Source of the DNA: Bacillus sp. X1(2014)
Lineage (GTDB): Bacteria > Bacillota > Bacilli > Bacillales_B > DSM-18226
Direction of reading: 5' to 3'
DNA: 64,000 nucleotides
NCBI RefSeq assembly: GCF_007678255.1
Contig: NZ_VEED01000002.1
Span: 62,001-126,000, forward strand
This document shows, in pieces, positions 16,835 through 25,652 of the stretch. Numbering within the stretch: the first letter of the stretch is position 1; each line of letters starts with the position of its first letter. The translations under genes were made by a program, and so were the position numbers. Under the pieces are notes generated by a model that saw only the letters and a program-made list of their open reading frames with translations, searched no databases and was not told the origin of the DNA.

Positions 16835-17992
16835 ATGAAGAGTATCCATATCATGGTGGCAACAGGGGAGTGGACACAGGACCAGTTACGGTACCGAAGA
16901 CATCGGCTTGCTGAATTCCTACAGAATCATCCTGAAACAAAAGAGGTCATCTGGTTATGTCCGACGCCGACACAAAAAAAGGAGCCGTACACTACATTGT
17001 CAAATGGAATAAAACAATGGACGATTCAAGATGTATTACCACATAAAGTGTTTCGGTTTGGGCGCTATATTGATCAATTTCATAAAACTAAGCTGCAGCC
17101 ATTATTTCAATATTTAAAAGAAGCTCAGGAAAAGTATACTGTTAATTTATGGTATACTTTTCCTGGATTCCCCTTACTTTCAGACAGCTTTTCTTGGAAT
17201 ACAGTTATTTATGATTGCAGTGATTTATGGACATCTCCGATCAATGGGAAAAACTCAATCATAGCAAATTTTAGAAGGAACATCATATCTAGAGCAGAAA
17301 ATCGAATAATACAAAGGGCAGATAAGATCACATGTACCTCTGAATATCTAAGTACAAGAGTAGTAGAAAAGTTAGGTTCGAAGGAAAAGGTGTTCACCTT
17401 TGAAAATGGGGTAGAATTTGACTTATTTGCGAACAATTTAATACAAATGGAGGATGTTATACCTAATCATTTTAATGGTACGGTTTTAGGATTTATCGGG
17501 GGAATTAAACCGAAACTGGATTTTGATTTGATAAAGGAGGCAGCACAAAAAAAACGAGAGTGGCTTTTTCTATTTGTTGGTCCAGATGGTACGAATGATC
17601 ATCCAAAATTTAAAGAATTATTAACTGAGAGGAATGTTTTATGGACTGGCAGTGTCGCACCTTGCGATGTCCCCAAATATATGAACTTAATTGATATTGG
17701 AATCATGCCATACAAATCATCTCAATATAATCAAGCTGTCTTTCCATTAAAGTTATTTGAATTTTTGGCAGCGGGGAAGTCGGTACTTGGCATGCATTTG
17801 CCCTCTACGAAAAAATATGCTGAGGAATCTATTTATGCTCATTTAGATACCAATAATACGAACCAATTTATTAAGATATGCGAACAATTAGAAGGCACTA
17901 TAAATGATGAGCTTCTTATAAGCAGGCGAAAGAAACTTGCTAAATCAAAGAATTGGAATGAAGTATTTGAGGACATGTTCTTATTAGTTTAG
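16835..17992 (+). CDS. tuaH: Glycosyltransferase TuaH
   Basis: A 385-residue GT-B type glycosyltransferase, last gene of the tua operon. The N-terminal half has VIYDCSDLW and CTSEYLSTRV. The C-terminal half has GFIGGIKPKLDF, a donor-binding region ending in PLKLFEFLAAGKSV, typical of GT4-like proteins. The start is either the ATG at 16826 or that at 16835; the second has better spacing from AAGGGATGG. A terminator follows within 25 bp, so the nine genes form one transcription unit. Confidence 0.85.
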   Translation: MKSIHIMVATGEWTQDQLRYRRHRLAEFLQNHPETKEVIWLCPTPTQKKEPYTTLSNGIKQWTIQDVLPHKVFRFGRYIDQFHKTKLQPLFQYLKEAQEKYTVNLWYTFPGFPLLSDSFSWNTVIYDCSDLWTSPINGKNSIIANFRRNIISRAENRIIQRADKITCTSEYLSTRVVEKLGSKEKVFTFENGVEFDLFANNLIQMEDVIPNHFNGTVLGFIGGIKPKLDFDLIKEAAQKKREWLFLFVGPDGTNDHPKFKELLTERNVLWTGSVAPCDVPKYMNLIDIGIMPYKSSQYNQAVFPLKLFEFLAAGKSVLGMHLPSTKKYAEESIYAHLDTNNTNQFIKICEQLEGTINDELLISRRKKLAKSKNWNEVFEDMFLLV

Positions 17993-18015
17993 AACAACAT
18001 AGTAAGTTTTCAAGC

Positions 18016-18043
18016 AAAGAGACCCAAAAGGGTTTCTTTTTTG
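18016..18043 (+). terminator. Terminator of the tua operon
   Basis: AAAGAGACCC pairs with GGGTTTCTTT over an AAAA loop and runs into T residues. Confidence 0.88.
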
Positions 18044-18142
18044 TTTATTAGTCAGTGGGTATAAGGTATGGATATGGCAAAGGTGCGGAAATTTAGGTGA
18101 AGGTCACTAAATGAACAGATACATCAATCGCAAAATAACCTT

Positions 18143-18244
18143 TCAATGTCTATTTGATTTTGATTTAAAAAAAGAGTAATAAAAAATCCGAATAAAGGCT
18201 ACTGAGATATAGATTAGAAACAGAATATTTAGAAAATTATTCAT
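18143..18244 (-). CDS. Small single-pass membrane protein (33 residues)
   Basis: An ATG-started reading frame of 33 codons preceded by a strong Shine-Dalgarno (GGGAGGTAG, 18252-18260). The product has one hydrophobic segment of about 20 residues (FLNILFLIYISVAF and onward) and a basic tail ending KSKSNRH. No homologue is recognised. The strong ribosome binding site and clean membrane-helix composition support a real gene; otherwise it is hypothetical. Confidence 0.45.
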   Translation of the reverse strand: MNNFLNILFLIYISVAFIRIFYYSFFKSKSNRH

Positions 18245-18436
18245 ACAACTACCTCCCAATTTGAAAATTACTTATTAAAATGAACCATTGATTAGGAATT
18301 GCTATAGTTACATTTTATCCAGTAAATACTAAGAAATAGTTGATTGGATGTTAACCTTTTGTAAAGTATTGTTGTAAATATTTTATTGCTATTGAGGTGT
18401 GTTTAGTACAGGTCCAATATATTTTAAAGTGAAGAC

Positions 18437-18477
18437 ACAAAAAAACCAAGAGTAATCATAAGGCGTTACTCTTGGTT
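18437..18477 (-). terminator. Terminator of the TatA-like gene
   Basis: On the minus strand, AACCAAGAGTAA pairs with TTACTCTTGGTT across a 10-nt loop and is followed by a run of T residues. Confidence 0.88.
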
Positions 18478-18486
18478 ATCTGAGAA

Positions 18487-18660
18487 CTATTCTTTCTCCA
18501 TGTTATCAATATATTTTTTATATTTAATTTTTACTTTCTTATGAAAAGTACCAGCTGCACGACCAAGGTTAGGGAGTATTTTTGGCCTGAACAAAATTAA
18601 TGAAATGAAAATAATCGCTATTGTACCACTAAGCCCTATATTTGCCAATGCAAGCACCAC
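18487..18660 (-). CDS. tatA: TatA-family twin-arginine translocase-like protein
   Basis: A 57-residue protein of TatA layout: a short N-terminus with NIGLSG, one transmembrane helix, the hinge, then the amphipathic helix PKILPNLGRAAGTFHKK and a charged tail. In TatA proteins the hinge reads F-G-P; here it reads F-R-P, replacing a highly conserved glycine. No tatC is nearby. Starts are GTG at 18660, GTG at 18657 or TTG at 18648; none has a strong Shine-Dalgarno, and a good GAGGTGG lies too far upstream with stops between. It may be a divergent or weakly expressed TatA. Confidence 0.7.
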   Translation of the reverse strand: MVLALANIGLSGTIAIIFISLILFRPKILPNLGRAAGTFHKKVKIKYKKYIDNMEKE

Positions 18661-19042
18661 TTAATGTATAATTTAATTACTCAAAAAACCACCTCAATTT
18701 AAATTAAATTATCTACCTGAAAAATTAGGAAATTAATAATAAAAAGATTAGAATTTGATGAGAACCTTTGAATGATTACATCCATTACATCTCAAACAGT
18801 AAGGTTTAACGTATTAATGAAAATTTTTACAATATAGAACAAAAATGAGGAAAATACATATATTTATAATAAGTAGTAAGTCTCATAAAAAAAGACCGTG
18901 AGCTGAAGACACGGTCTAAAAAACAACTAAAGTAGTGAATGATTAATCCAACCTCGTCGGACAAAACAGGATGGATTTTTCTTTGTGCCCATTTTTTGGC
19001 TCAACTGAATAACACCTTTCTATCTGTTATTAAAATCATTTT
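18661..19042. other. Intergenic region between tatA and the second ArsB/NhaD gene
   Basis: Apart from the terminator at 18884-18917, which serves the minus-strand permease, nothing could be supported here. The DNA is AT-rich with only short open frames. The promoter of the TatA-like gene must lie in the left half but no clear -35/-10 pair stands out. Confidence 0.5.
18884..18917 (-). terminator. Terminator of the second ArsB/NhaD gene
   Basis: On the minus strand AGACCGTG pairs with CACGGTCT over a 9-nt loop and is followed by seven T residues. Confidence 0.8.
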
Positions 19043-20395
19043 TTAGTTCTGAAGTGTTCCACCAAAAAGCCAAGAAACCCAATAATATAGAACTACTAAG
19101 GTAAACAAGGTAGCTGGTGGGATAACAACGAAGGTTATTTTCATATACTGCCACCAACTAATCATGACTTTTCCTTTCCTTACAATATTCATCCACATTA
19201 ACGTGGCCAGCGTTCCCATTGGTAGTAGTAATGATCCCATATCACTTCCTATGACATTGGCAAGATAGGATATTTTTAAACTGAGGAGAGGGAGATCCAT
19301 ATTTGTTAAAGTTAGTGTGCCAACCATTAGGGCAGGGTGATTATTAAATATGTTCGAAAGAACGGATAACAAGACACCCATTAATACACTGGCATTAAGC
19401 AGGCTTCCTGATACCATTGGACGCATGAATTGGATTAACCAGTCTGTTAAACCGATATTATTTAGACCGTATATAATCACATACATACTAAAAGCGAAAA
19501 CGAGGATATACCACGGTGTTTTTTTCACCATATCTGTTGGAGGTATTTTTAAATATGCCCATCTCCAACCTAAAAGGACAAGGGAGCCAAAAACTGCCAT
19601 AAGCGAAACTGGGATAGACAGAAACGATGCGACAAAGAGGCTGACACGAACCGCAAAGACAAATAGGAGAACGTTTCTCATAAATCTAGATCGGGCTTTC
19701 TCAGAAGCATGTTTCAGTGAACTTGGCTTAAGTGGATTATAAGAAGAGTGTGAAAGCCCAGTTACCTTAGTAGGGATCGTTTTTGGCAAGACCTTTTTGA
19801 AGCGAAGAAACAAAAGCCAAGTCAGTAAAAGTAAACCCAAAGTTGCAGGCACAAACATCATCGCCGTATGCAAGTACAAACTCATGTGGACGATTTTTAG
19901 GGCGATTAGATTGACAATATTACTTACCCCAATTGGCGCACTTGAAGCGGTCGCAATTAATGCACCAGAAAGCAAATAAGGAATTTTTTGGTAGTTTTTT
20001 AAGCCCATATTGTTTAGCAGTATAACTAATATTGGTGTTGTAATTAAAATACTTCCGTCGTTATTAAAAAAGAGTGTCATTAAAAAACACAATAGATTGA
20101 CATACCAGAATAATCGAATACCGGACCCTTTTGCTTTTTCAGCAAGCTTTTCTGCCATCCAATTAAAGAACCCGAAACTCTCTAAGACAATCGCCATTAC
20201 AATTGTCGCCATTATGGTAATCGCAGCACCACTGATGGTTTCCGCAATTAGACCGAGGTCAGATAATGTAACACTTCCACTTAAGATGACAACTATCGCA
20301 CCAATCATAGCCGGGATTGCTTCATTAATACCTCGGGGTCTCCAAAAAATAAATATTAGGGTGAATAAGAAGGAAGCTATCGTTAACCAAACCAT
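19043..20395 (-). CDS. ArsB/NhaD-superfamily ion permease, paralogue of the gene at 369-1727
   Basis: A 450-residue polytopic membrane protein, closely similar along its whole length to the first permease. Both share GAAITI(M/I)ATIVMAIVLE, KGSGIRLFW, LFFNNDGSILITTPIL and SGALIATASSAPIGVSNIV. The two are about 17 kb apart in opposite orientation, so this is an old or dispersed duplication and not a tandem one. Substrate is unknown; the superfamily covers arsenite, Na+/H+ and dicarboxylate transport. No arsenic-resistance genes accompany it. It is transcribed alone, with a terminator about 125 bp after its stop. Confidence 0.85.
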   Translation of the reverse strand: MVWLTIASFLFTLIFIFWRPRGINEAIPAMIGAIVVILSGSVTLSDLGLIAETISGAAITIMATIVMAIVLESFGFFNWMAEKLAEKAKGSGIRLFWYVNLLCFLMTLFFNNDGSILITTPILVILLNNMGLKNYQKIPYLLSGALIATASSAPIGVSNIVNLIALKIVHMSLYLHTAMMFVPATLGLLLLTWLLFLRFKKVLPKTIPTKVTGLSHSSYNPLKPSSLKHASEKARSRFMRNVLLFVFAVRVSLFVASFLSIPVSLMAVFGSLVLLGWRWAYLKIPPTDMVKKTPWYILVFAFSMYVIIYGLNNIGLTDWLIQFMRPMVSGSLLNASVLMGVLLSVLSNIFNNHPALMVGTLTLTNMDLPLLSLKISYLANVIGSDMGSLLLPMGTLATLMWMNIVRKGKVMISWWQYMKITFVVIPPATLFTLVVLYYWVSWLFGGTLQN

Positions 20396-20621
20396 TGAAT
20401 ATATTTTCTCCTTTCGAAAGCTAGAATTTCATGAAATGAACCATGAGACAACTTTACCTCCACCTTTTTCATCCGCATCTATCCCTCCATTCCATCTATC
20501 CCTCTTGTGATTTTGTACTGTATGTATATGTATCACAGCTAAGACAGGCTTTAGGTTTGTACCTGTTTTTCACGAATTTCCGCTGAAGTCTATGAAATAA
20601 ATCAGAAACAGAAAAGGTATC

Positions 20622-20653
20622 AACAGAAAGAGCCACCGAAAATTCGGTGGCTC
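20622..20653 (-). terminator. Terminator of the ycgR-ycgQ pair
   Basis: GAGCCACCGAA (20630-20640) pairs perfectly with TTCGGTGGCTC (20643-20653); the minus-strand product continues into TTTCTG. Confidence 0.75.
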
Positions 20654-20656
20654 TCA

Positions 20657-21505
20657 TTAATATCCTCTAAAAACATATTCTTCTTTTGGAGCAGAAGTAG
20701 TTGACCAATCTTCGACCTTTAAGTAAGGTATGTTTGTTTTAAAAGGCTGATAATAAATGGTTGATATTTTCCCCTTGACGGTGACCCATTCATCGTTTTT
20801 CAATTTCGTGCCATCTGGCATTTCAACCATCATTCCAAAGACACCAGAATCAGCAATACAATGAATGACACCAAATCTGAAGACAAAGAGCTGGTTTTTA
20901 TTGACTGTTTCCGAATCATTAAACACGAACCCTTTAAACTCAATTTCTTTACCAAGAAAATCACCAGGGAAGTTGTAAATTGTTTCCATCCCTTTTAAAT
21001 AATTTTTATCATTTAAAATGATCGTTTCTTTGTTTACGTACTTTTTCTTTTCTTTATTCATTAACATATCATAATCTTCTTTTCCATAATACACACTCGT
21101 ATCTGGACGCAAAAATTGCTGCTGCATAAAGGAGTCTCCTTTTCCTTCATCATAAATAGGAAAATGGAATCCTTTTGCTTTTACAATATTTGAATCAAGG
21201 GTTGCAATTGGAAAAAATAAGCCTGAAATGATTGGAAAGGCGAATATCGGATATATAAATAGCTTTTTATACCATTTGTTTTCTTTCGAATGATTATGCC
21301 CACAATGATCATGGTCACAAGATGCTTCTTTTGACTCACTTTTGCTAAGCATACAAATTTGAACGATTGTTAACACAAGTAACGCATAACCAGCAGTGGC
21401 AGAAAGATAAGAGTATTTCATGTTGATATATTTATTAATATCCCCGGTAAGATGCATTTGAAAAATTAAATAAGTAAACCCAATTAATATTAAACTTCTT
21501 ATCAT
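20657..21505 (-). CDS. ycgQ: TIGR03943-family membrane protein (YcgQ type)
   Basis: A 282-residue protein with N-terminal hydrophobic segments near residues 1-15, 33-51 and 85-105, followed by a soluble extracytoplasmic domain. A cytoplasmic or loop segment is metal-ligand rich: CDHDHCGHNHSKENK, near residues 62-76. The family always pairs with a permease of the YcgR type, and the two genes here are 12 bp apart. Metal transport or metallochaperone function has been suggested for the pair; the histidine/cysteine cluster is in keeping with that, but the cargo is not known. Confidence 0.8.
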   Translation of the reverse strand: MIRSLILIGFTYLIFQMHLTGDINKYINMKYSYLSATAGYALLVLTIVQICMLSKSESKEASCDHDHCGHNHSKENKWYKKLFIYPIFAFPIISGLFFPIATLDSNIVKAKGFHFPIYDEGKGDSFMQQQFLRPDTSVYYGKEDYDMLMNKEKKKYVNKETIILNDKNYLKGMETIYNFPGDFLGKEIEFKGFVFNDSETVNKNQLFVFRFGVIHCIADSGVFGMMVEMPDGTKLKNDEWVTVKGKISTIYYQPFKTNIPYLKVEDWSTTSAPKEEYVFRGY

Positions 21506-21517
21506 AGTTCCAACTCC

Positions 21518-22405
21518 TTAAAACAGTAAAGAGTAAACAAAAACAACAACGAACACAGATGATACAATCATAAATACGAGCCGCTTTTTAAATGTTGCCA
21601 GCATCATCATTAGATTTTTAATATCGACCATTGGCCCAAACACAAGAAAGGCTAATAATGAACCAGTTGAAAAGGTTGTTCTAAAAGACGAGGCAATAAA
21701 AGCATCAGCTTCGGAGCAAAGAGAAAGAATAAAAGAAAGACCCATCATCACGATCGAGGATGATGCTTGGCCCTGACCGATCGACACTAGCGTCGATGTC
21801 TTAATATATGTTTGAACAGCTGCTGCGATTAGTGAACCAATAATTAAATACTTACCCATGGAGAAGAATTCTTCCACAGCATGTTCCAAGGTCTGCCAGA
21901 TTTTCTTAAAAAATGGTGTCGCTTTTCCATCTGAATGGTGATGATGGATATGTTCCTTAAAAGGGCTGCCCTTAAATCGAAAAGCAATCAAAATTCCAAC
22001 GATAAGAGCAACAAAGATGGCACCAATCGCGCGATAAAACGCCATCTTCCAATCACTCCCGAATGCAATAAACGTTGCAAATAAGACTACTGGATTGATA
22101 ATCGGCGCAGTCAGCATAAAGGCTATGCCCGCGGAGATCGGGACCCCTTTTGAAACAAGTCTGCTAACAATTGGAACAATCCCACATTCACACGAAGGAA
22201 ATAAGATACCTAGGAAACTGGCAAAGATTACAGCTAAAACTTTATTTTTAGGCATGATTTTTGCGATCATTTCTTCAGTAACAAAGATTTGAATGATTCC
22301 TGATATTAATACACCAAGAGTCACGAATGGCAGAGCTTCAATTAAGATTGAAATAAAAATGGTATTCATCTGTAAAAAAGATTGCGGTAAAGTTATACCG
22401 AACAT
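21518..22405 (-). CDS. ycgR: YcgR-type permease (DUF318/ArsP_1 family)
   Basis: A 295-residue membrane protein with about eight helices. Family marks include SFLGILFPSCECGIVP, with the conserved cysteine pair in the membrane, and LSLCSEADAFIASSF. A cytoplasmic loop carries KEHIHHHHSDGK, a likely metal-binding stretch. The ATG at 22405 is chosen because AGGAGG stands six bases before it; the frame itself opens 21 bases earlier at a TTG. It forms an operon with the YcgQ-type gene. Confidence 0.85.
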   Translation of the reverse strand: MFGITLPQSFLQMNTIFISILIEALPFVTLGVLISGIIQIFVTEEMIAKIMPKNKVLAVIFASFLGILFPSCECGIVPIVSRLVSKGVPISAGIAFMLTAPIINPVVLFATFIAFGSDWKMAFYRAIGAIFVALIVGILIAFRFKGSPFKEHIHHHHSDGKATPFFKKIWQTLEHAVEEFFSMGKYLIIGSLIAAAVQTYIKTSTLVSIGQGQASSSIVMMGLSFILSLCSEADAFIASSFRTTFSTGSLLAFLVFGPMVDIKNLMMMLATFKKRLVFMIVSSVFVVVFVYSLLF

Positions 22406-22580
22406 AATAGTCCTCCTATAATACAAGACTGATGGAGACTACTATACTCTCATCCTATCCATTCGTCCAACGAAAAATCTGGAATATGCAATAATTAGAC
22501 CAATAATAGGATTTCTATTTTATGTTTTACCATTTTACATCCAAATAGTTTAAAATAGAAAATAATAAGGAGGGGTGTCA

Positions 22581-22955
22581 ATGGACTTATTCTCAAGAAT
22601 AGCTGAAGATAAAATAAAAGAAGCGATTAAAAATGGTGAGTTCGAAAATCTACCTGGGATGGGTAAACCATTGGATCTGAAAGATGATCTGCCAGGGATG
22701 AACGCCGAAATGAAAATGGGGTACCGTATGCTTAAGAATGCTGGATTCATTTCAGATCAAGTAGATTTACGGAAAGAATTGATTACCCTAAATGATCTGA
22801 TTTCTGCTGCCACAGATGACGATGAAATCAACAGGTTACAAGAAAAATTAACACGAAAACAGCTTCAGTTTGAAAAAATAATGGAACAAAGAAGAAAAAA
22901 TACGAATGTACGTTTTGGCAGTTATGCGGAGAAAATTTATGGAAAAATGAAATAA
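22581..22955 (+). CDS. DUF1992 (DnaJ-homologue C28-like) domain protein
   Basis: A 124-residue soluble protein. The signature of DUF1992 is clear: IAEDKIKEAIKNGEFENLPG, GKPLDL and a later NAGF. The family is widespread and has no proven bacterial function; the name comes from homology to a region of eukaryotic DNAJC28. The second half is a charged helical segment. The ATG at 22581 has AAGGAGGGG with good spacing. It is monocistronic and divergent from the ycgRQ pair. Confidence 0.85.
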   Translation: MDLFSRIAEDKIKEAIKNGEFENLPGMGKPLDLKDDLPGMNAEMKMGYRMLKNAGFISDQVDLRKELITLNDLISAATDDDEINRLQEKLTRKQLQFEKIMEQRRKNTNVRFGSYAEKIYGKMK

Positions 22956-23056
22956 GAAACGGATAGCATCACAAAATCTTCGAAAATGAATCCTCAAAAA
23001 TGAGCAGCTCCTCATTTAAAACTTTCTCTGAGTTTTTTAATTACTTGTATTTTTCG

Positions 23057-23088
23057 AGCTGATGGCTATACGCTATCAGCTTTTTTTG
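23057..23088 (+). terminator. Intrinsic terminator after the DUF1992 gene
   Basis: AGCTGATGGC pairs with GCTATCAGCT (one G-T) over a 5-nt loop, then seven T residues. It sits about 100 bp after the stop. Confidence 0.8.
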
Positions 23089-23162
23089 TTTGCTACTTTT
23101 GCTAAAAATGGAACAAAATAAATGCAAGTAGTTAATGGGTGAAAAATGGAGGTACATACAAT

Positions 23163-24014
23163 ATGTCTGACATCAGGAAGATCGTTATAACACCATTGTT
23201 AGTGCTTTTTCTTATTGTTGGAATCGTATCGAATAGGGTCAGTGCTAATGAGACAGAGACCCCCAATATTGTGGGTGAATTTGGTGTTGCCATAGACGCA
23301 ATGACAGGCGAGATTCTTTACAGTAAAAATGCTCATTCAAAAGCGTATCCTGCGAGTATGACTAAAGTATTAACGGCCACAATTTTGGATGAACAAATGA
23401 AAGAAGGGGAATTGTTAAAGGTTAGTTCTCATGCGGCAAATCAAGAATGCCTTTGTTTGGGGCTTACAGCAGGCGAGATACTATCGAAGCAAGACGCAAT
23501 GAAAGCTCTTTTACTGTTAAGTGCAAATGATGTCGCCGTAACAATTGCTGAGAACGTAGCTGGAAGCGAAGAAGGATTCGCCGAGCTTATGAATCAGAAG
23601 GTCAAGAAATGGGGCCTTAAAAATACTCATTTTGTTACACCAAATGGGCTTCATGATCCAAACCATTATACATCCCCCTATGATATGGCTATCATCACGA
23701 AAGAAGCAATTAAACATCCCAATGTCCTAAAGGTTATGAATACACGAACGACAATGATTAAAACAAACAAGAAAGAAAAAACAATTAGAAATCTATTTAA
23801 GTTTCAAAGGATCCCGTACTCGATTACTGGTAAACCAGGGTTTACAAATGCAGCTCAACATACACTTTTGGAATATTTGAAACAAGGAAATAAGGAAATC
23901 ATCTCGGTTGTCATGAAAACCGATAAACAGTCAAAATACAGCGATATTCAAACCATGGCAAACTTTTCATTTGCCCATATGAAATCAGCAAACAAGGTAC
24001 CGGAAGGAAGGTAG
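23163..24014 (+). CDS. D-alanyl-D-alanine carboxypeptidase, peptidase family S11
   Basis: A 283-residue penicillin-binding protein of the DacF/DacA group that trims peptidoglycan stem peptides. A signal peptide covers about residues 1-29. The catalytic S-x-x-K is SMTK at residues 65-68 and S-x-N is SAN at 120-122. The third motif reads K-P-G (224-226) where the family normally has K-T-G. The protein is shorter than DacA/DacF because the C-terminal membrane-anchor domain is absent. The ATG at 23163 follows GGAGG; an in-frame GTG at 23139 is less likely. It is a single gene. Confidence 0.85.
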   Translation: MSDIRKIVITPLLVLFLIVGIVSNRVSANETETPNIVGEFGVAIDAMTGEILYSKNAHSKAYPASMTKVLTATILDEQMKEGELLKVSSHAANQECLCLGLTAGEILSKQDAMKALLLLSANDVAVTIAENVAGSEEGFAELMNQKVKKWGLKNTHFVTPNGLHDPNHYTSPYDMAIITKEAIKHPNVLKVMNTRTTMIKTNKKEKTIRNLFKFQRIPYSITGKPGFTNAAQHTLLEYLKQGNKEIISVVMKTDKQSKYSDIQTMANFSFAHMKSANKVPEGR

Positions 24015-24053
24015 TCGAGAAGACCTGCTTAAAGCGAATCATCGGACTACATA

Positions 24054-24080
24054 AAAATGACCGCTTTGTCAGCGGTCTTA
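24054..24080. terminator. Bidirectional terminator
   Basis: GACCGCT (24059-24065) pairs with AGCGGTC (24071-24077). It lies between the carboxypeptidase gene and the convergent hypothetical gene, and is T-rich on the minus-strand side. Confidence 0.7.
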
Positions 24081-24407
24081 ATGTTGTTCTTGGTCATTCC
24101 AATATTGTAGAGTGTCGATTTTACCTGTCGGCTCACTTTTTAATACATTACCATCTTTGTCTTTGTAAACCTCGTACTCCTGGTACGTTTCTACGATATA
24201 GCCATCTACCTTTTCGATTTTTTCTAGTTTTTCCTCCAAAACTGGAACATCCCTTGAAGGCTCAACTTCAACAGGCTGTGCCATCACAGGTTGGTCAGCT
24301 GAATAAGTTACGTCTTTATTAATAAATGAGTAAGGTGAATCAAGATACGCTGCAAAACCTAAGGTGACCAATAAGCAAAAAATACTAATTAGGGTTTTTA
24401 ATTTCAT
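24078..24407 (-). CDS. Hypothetical secreted or membrane-anchored protein
   Basis: A 109-residue protein with an N-terminal hydrophobic segment (about residues 4-22) that could be a signal anchor, followed by an acidic, proline- and glutamate-rich region and a C-terminal stretch with YEVYKDKDGNVL. No family is recognised. The ATG at 24407 is chosen over an upstream in-frame start at 24455 because AAGGAG precedes it. It lies downstream of the MFS transporter gene on the same strand with a 70-bp gap. Confidence 0.65.
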   Translation of the reverse strand: MKLKTLISIFCLLVTLGFAAYLDSPYSFINKDVTYSADQPVMAQPVEVEPSRDVPVLEEKLEKIEKVDGYIVETYQEYEVYKDKDGNVLKSEPTGKIDTLQYWNDQEQH

Positions 24408-24479
24408 AAACTGGGCTCCTTTTTCACTTACATCCTCGTAACCCATTTTATGCATGTCCTAAAAACATATACCTATTGT

Positions 24480-25652
24480 TTAGTTTTGTATATTTGTTGA
24501 TTTTACAGAAGCGATTTGCGGTCGAAAGAGTAGAAATAGAATAAATGCAGCTATGGAAAAAATCGCACCAGATATATAAGGGAGCCCGATGGCCAGTGAA
24601 AACAACCATCCTCCAAGTGGAGGACCAATAATTCTGCCAAGAGAGTCAAAAGAAGATAGTAGGCCAGTTGAACTTCCATATCCTGCGCTTGACGTTTTCG
24701 TAATTAGAGAAGAGACACTTGGACGAATAACTCCATTTCCTAAACCAAATATGGTTAGAAAAAGGGCTGCAGTGGCAAAACTATTCACCCACAAAATCAA
24801 AGCAAATCCAAGCGCAGAAACAATGATACCCGACTGGATAACCATCCTCTCCCCGTATTTCTTTGTCAATCTCCCCACTAGACCACCCTGAACAATTGCA
24901 CTTCCAAATCCCATGATCATAAAAATATACCCCAGTTGAGTGGCATCCAAATCTGCCTTTTTAGCAGCAAAGTAGGCAAAGGTTGCTTCCAAACCAGAAA
25001 GGGATAAAGAAATTAATAATTGCACTAGATATAGTACGGTAACTGCTCCGCTAAGCGCCTTCCAAAATGAGGGCTTTTTTTTCGTAACCGCTTCGTTTTT
25101 CTGTTTTGATTCTTTGAGCAAAAGGAAAACAAGAATCAAAGTGATGAAAGATGAACCACAAGCAAGATAAAAGGGCATATTCAAGCTAAATTTTGAGAAT
25201 ATACCACCGATTGCTGGACCGAAAACAAAGCCCAAGCCCGTTGCTGCACCGATAATCCCCATTCCTTTGCCGCGATTCTCTTCAGTGGTGATATCGGCAA
25301 CATAGGCCATTGCGGTAGGCATATTAGCGGAGGAAAGAATCCCACCTATAATTCTTGCAGCAAATAACATCCAAAGCTCTGTCGACAATGCTTGAATAAG
25401 AAAGGAAATACCAAGTCCAGCAATTCCAATCATCATCACTGGCTTTCGCCCAATTCGGTCGGAAACTTGTCCCCACAATGGAGCGAAAATGAGCTGCATG
25501 AGCGAATATACCGCCATAAGTAAACCTAGTTCAGTTGGGTTCGCCCCAATTTCTTCGGCATAGAATGGTAAAACTGGAATGATAATTCCAAATCCCACCA
25601 TAACCAAGAACATTACAATAAATAAAATTGGTAAAGCGGACTTTGATTGCAA
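24480..25652 (-). CDS. Major facilitator superfamily drug-efflux-type transporter
   Basis: A 390-residue protein with twelve predicted helices. The loop between helices 2 and 3 carries the MFS signature in GQVSDRIGRKPVMMIG, and helix 5 contains the drug-H+ antiporter motif region GLGFVFGPAIGGIFSK. It most resembles TetA/Bmr-like 12-helix exporters. The substrate is not predictable. It is followed by the hypothetical secreted protein and has no adjacent regulator. Confidence 0.82.
   Translation of the reverse strand: MQSKSALPILFIVMFLVMVGFGIIIPVLPFYAEEIGANPTELGLLMAVYSLMQLIFAPLWGQVSDRIGRKPVMMIGIAGLGISFLIQALSTELWMLFAARIIGGILSSANMPTAMAYVADITTEENRGKGMGIIGAATGLGFVFGPAIGGIFSKFSLNMPFYLACGSSFITLILVFLLLKESKQKNEAVTKKKPSFWKALSGAVTVLYLVQLLISLSLSGLEATFAYFAAKKADLDATQLGYIFMIMGFGSAIVQGGLVGRLTKKYGERMVIQSGIIVSALGFALILWVNSFATAALFLTIFGLGNGVIRPSVSSLITKTSSAGYGSSTGLLSSFDSLGRIIGPPLGGWLFSLAIGLPYISGAIFSIAAFILFLLFRPQIASVKSTNIQN

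Noticed and set aside
22427..22574. Zur or Fur box upstream of the ycgRQ pair
   Set aside because: No 7-1-7 dyad resembling either consensus was found.
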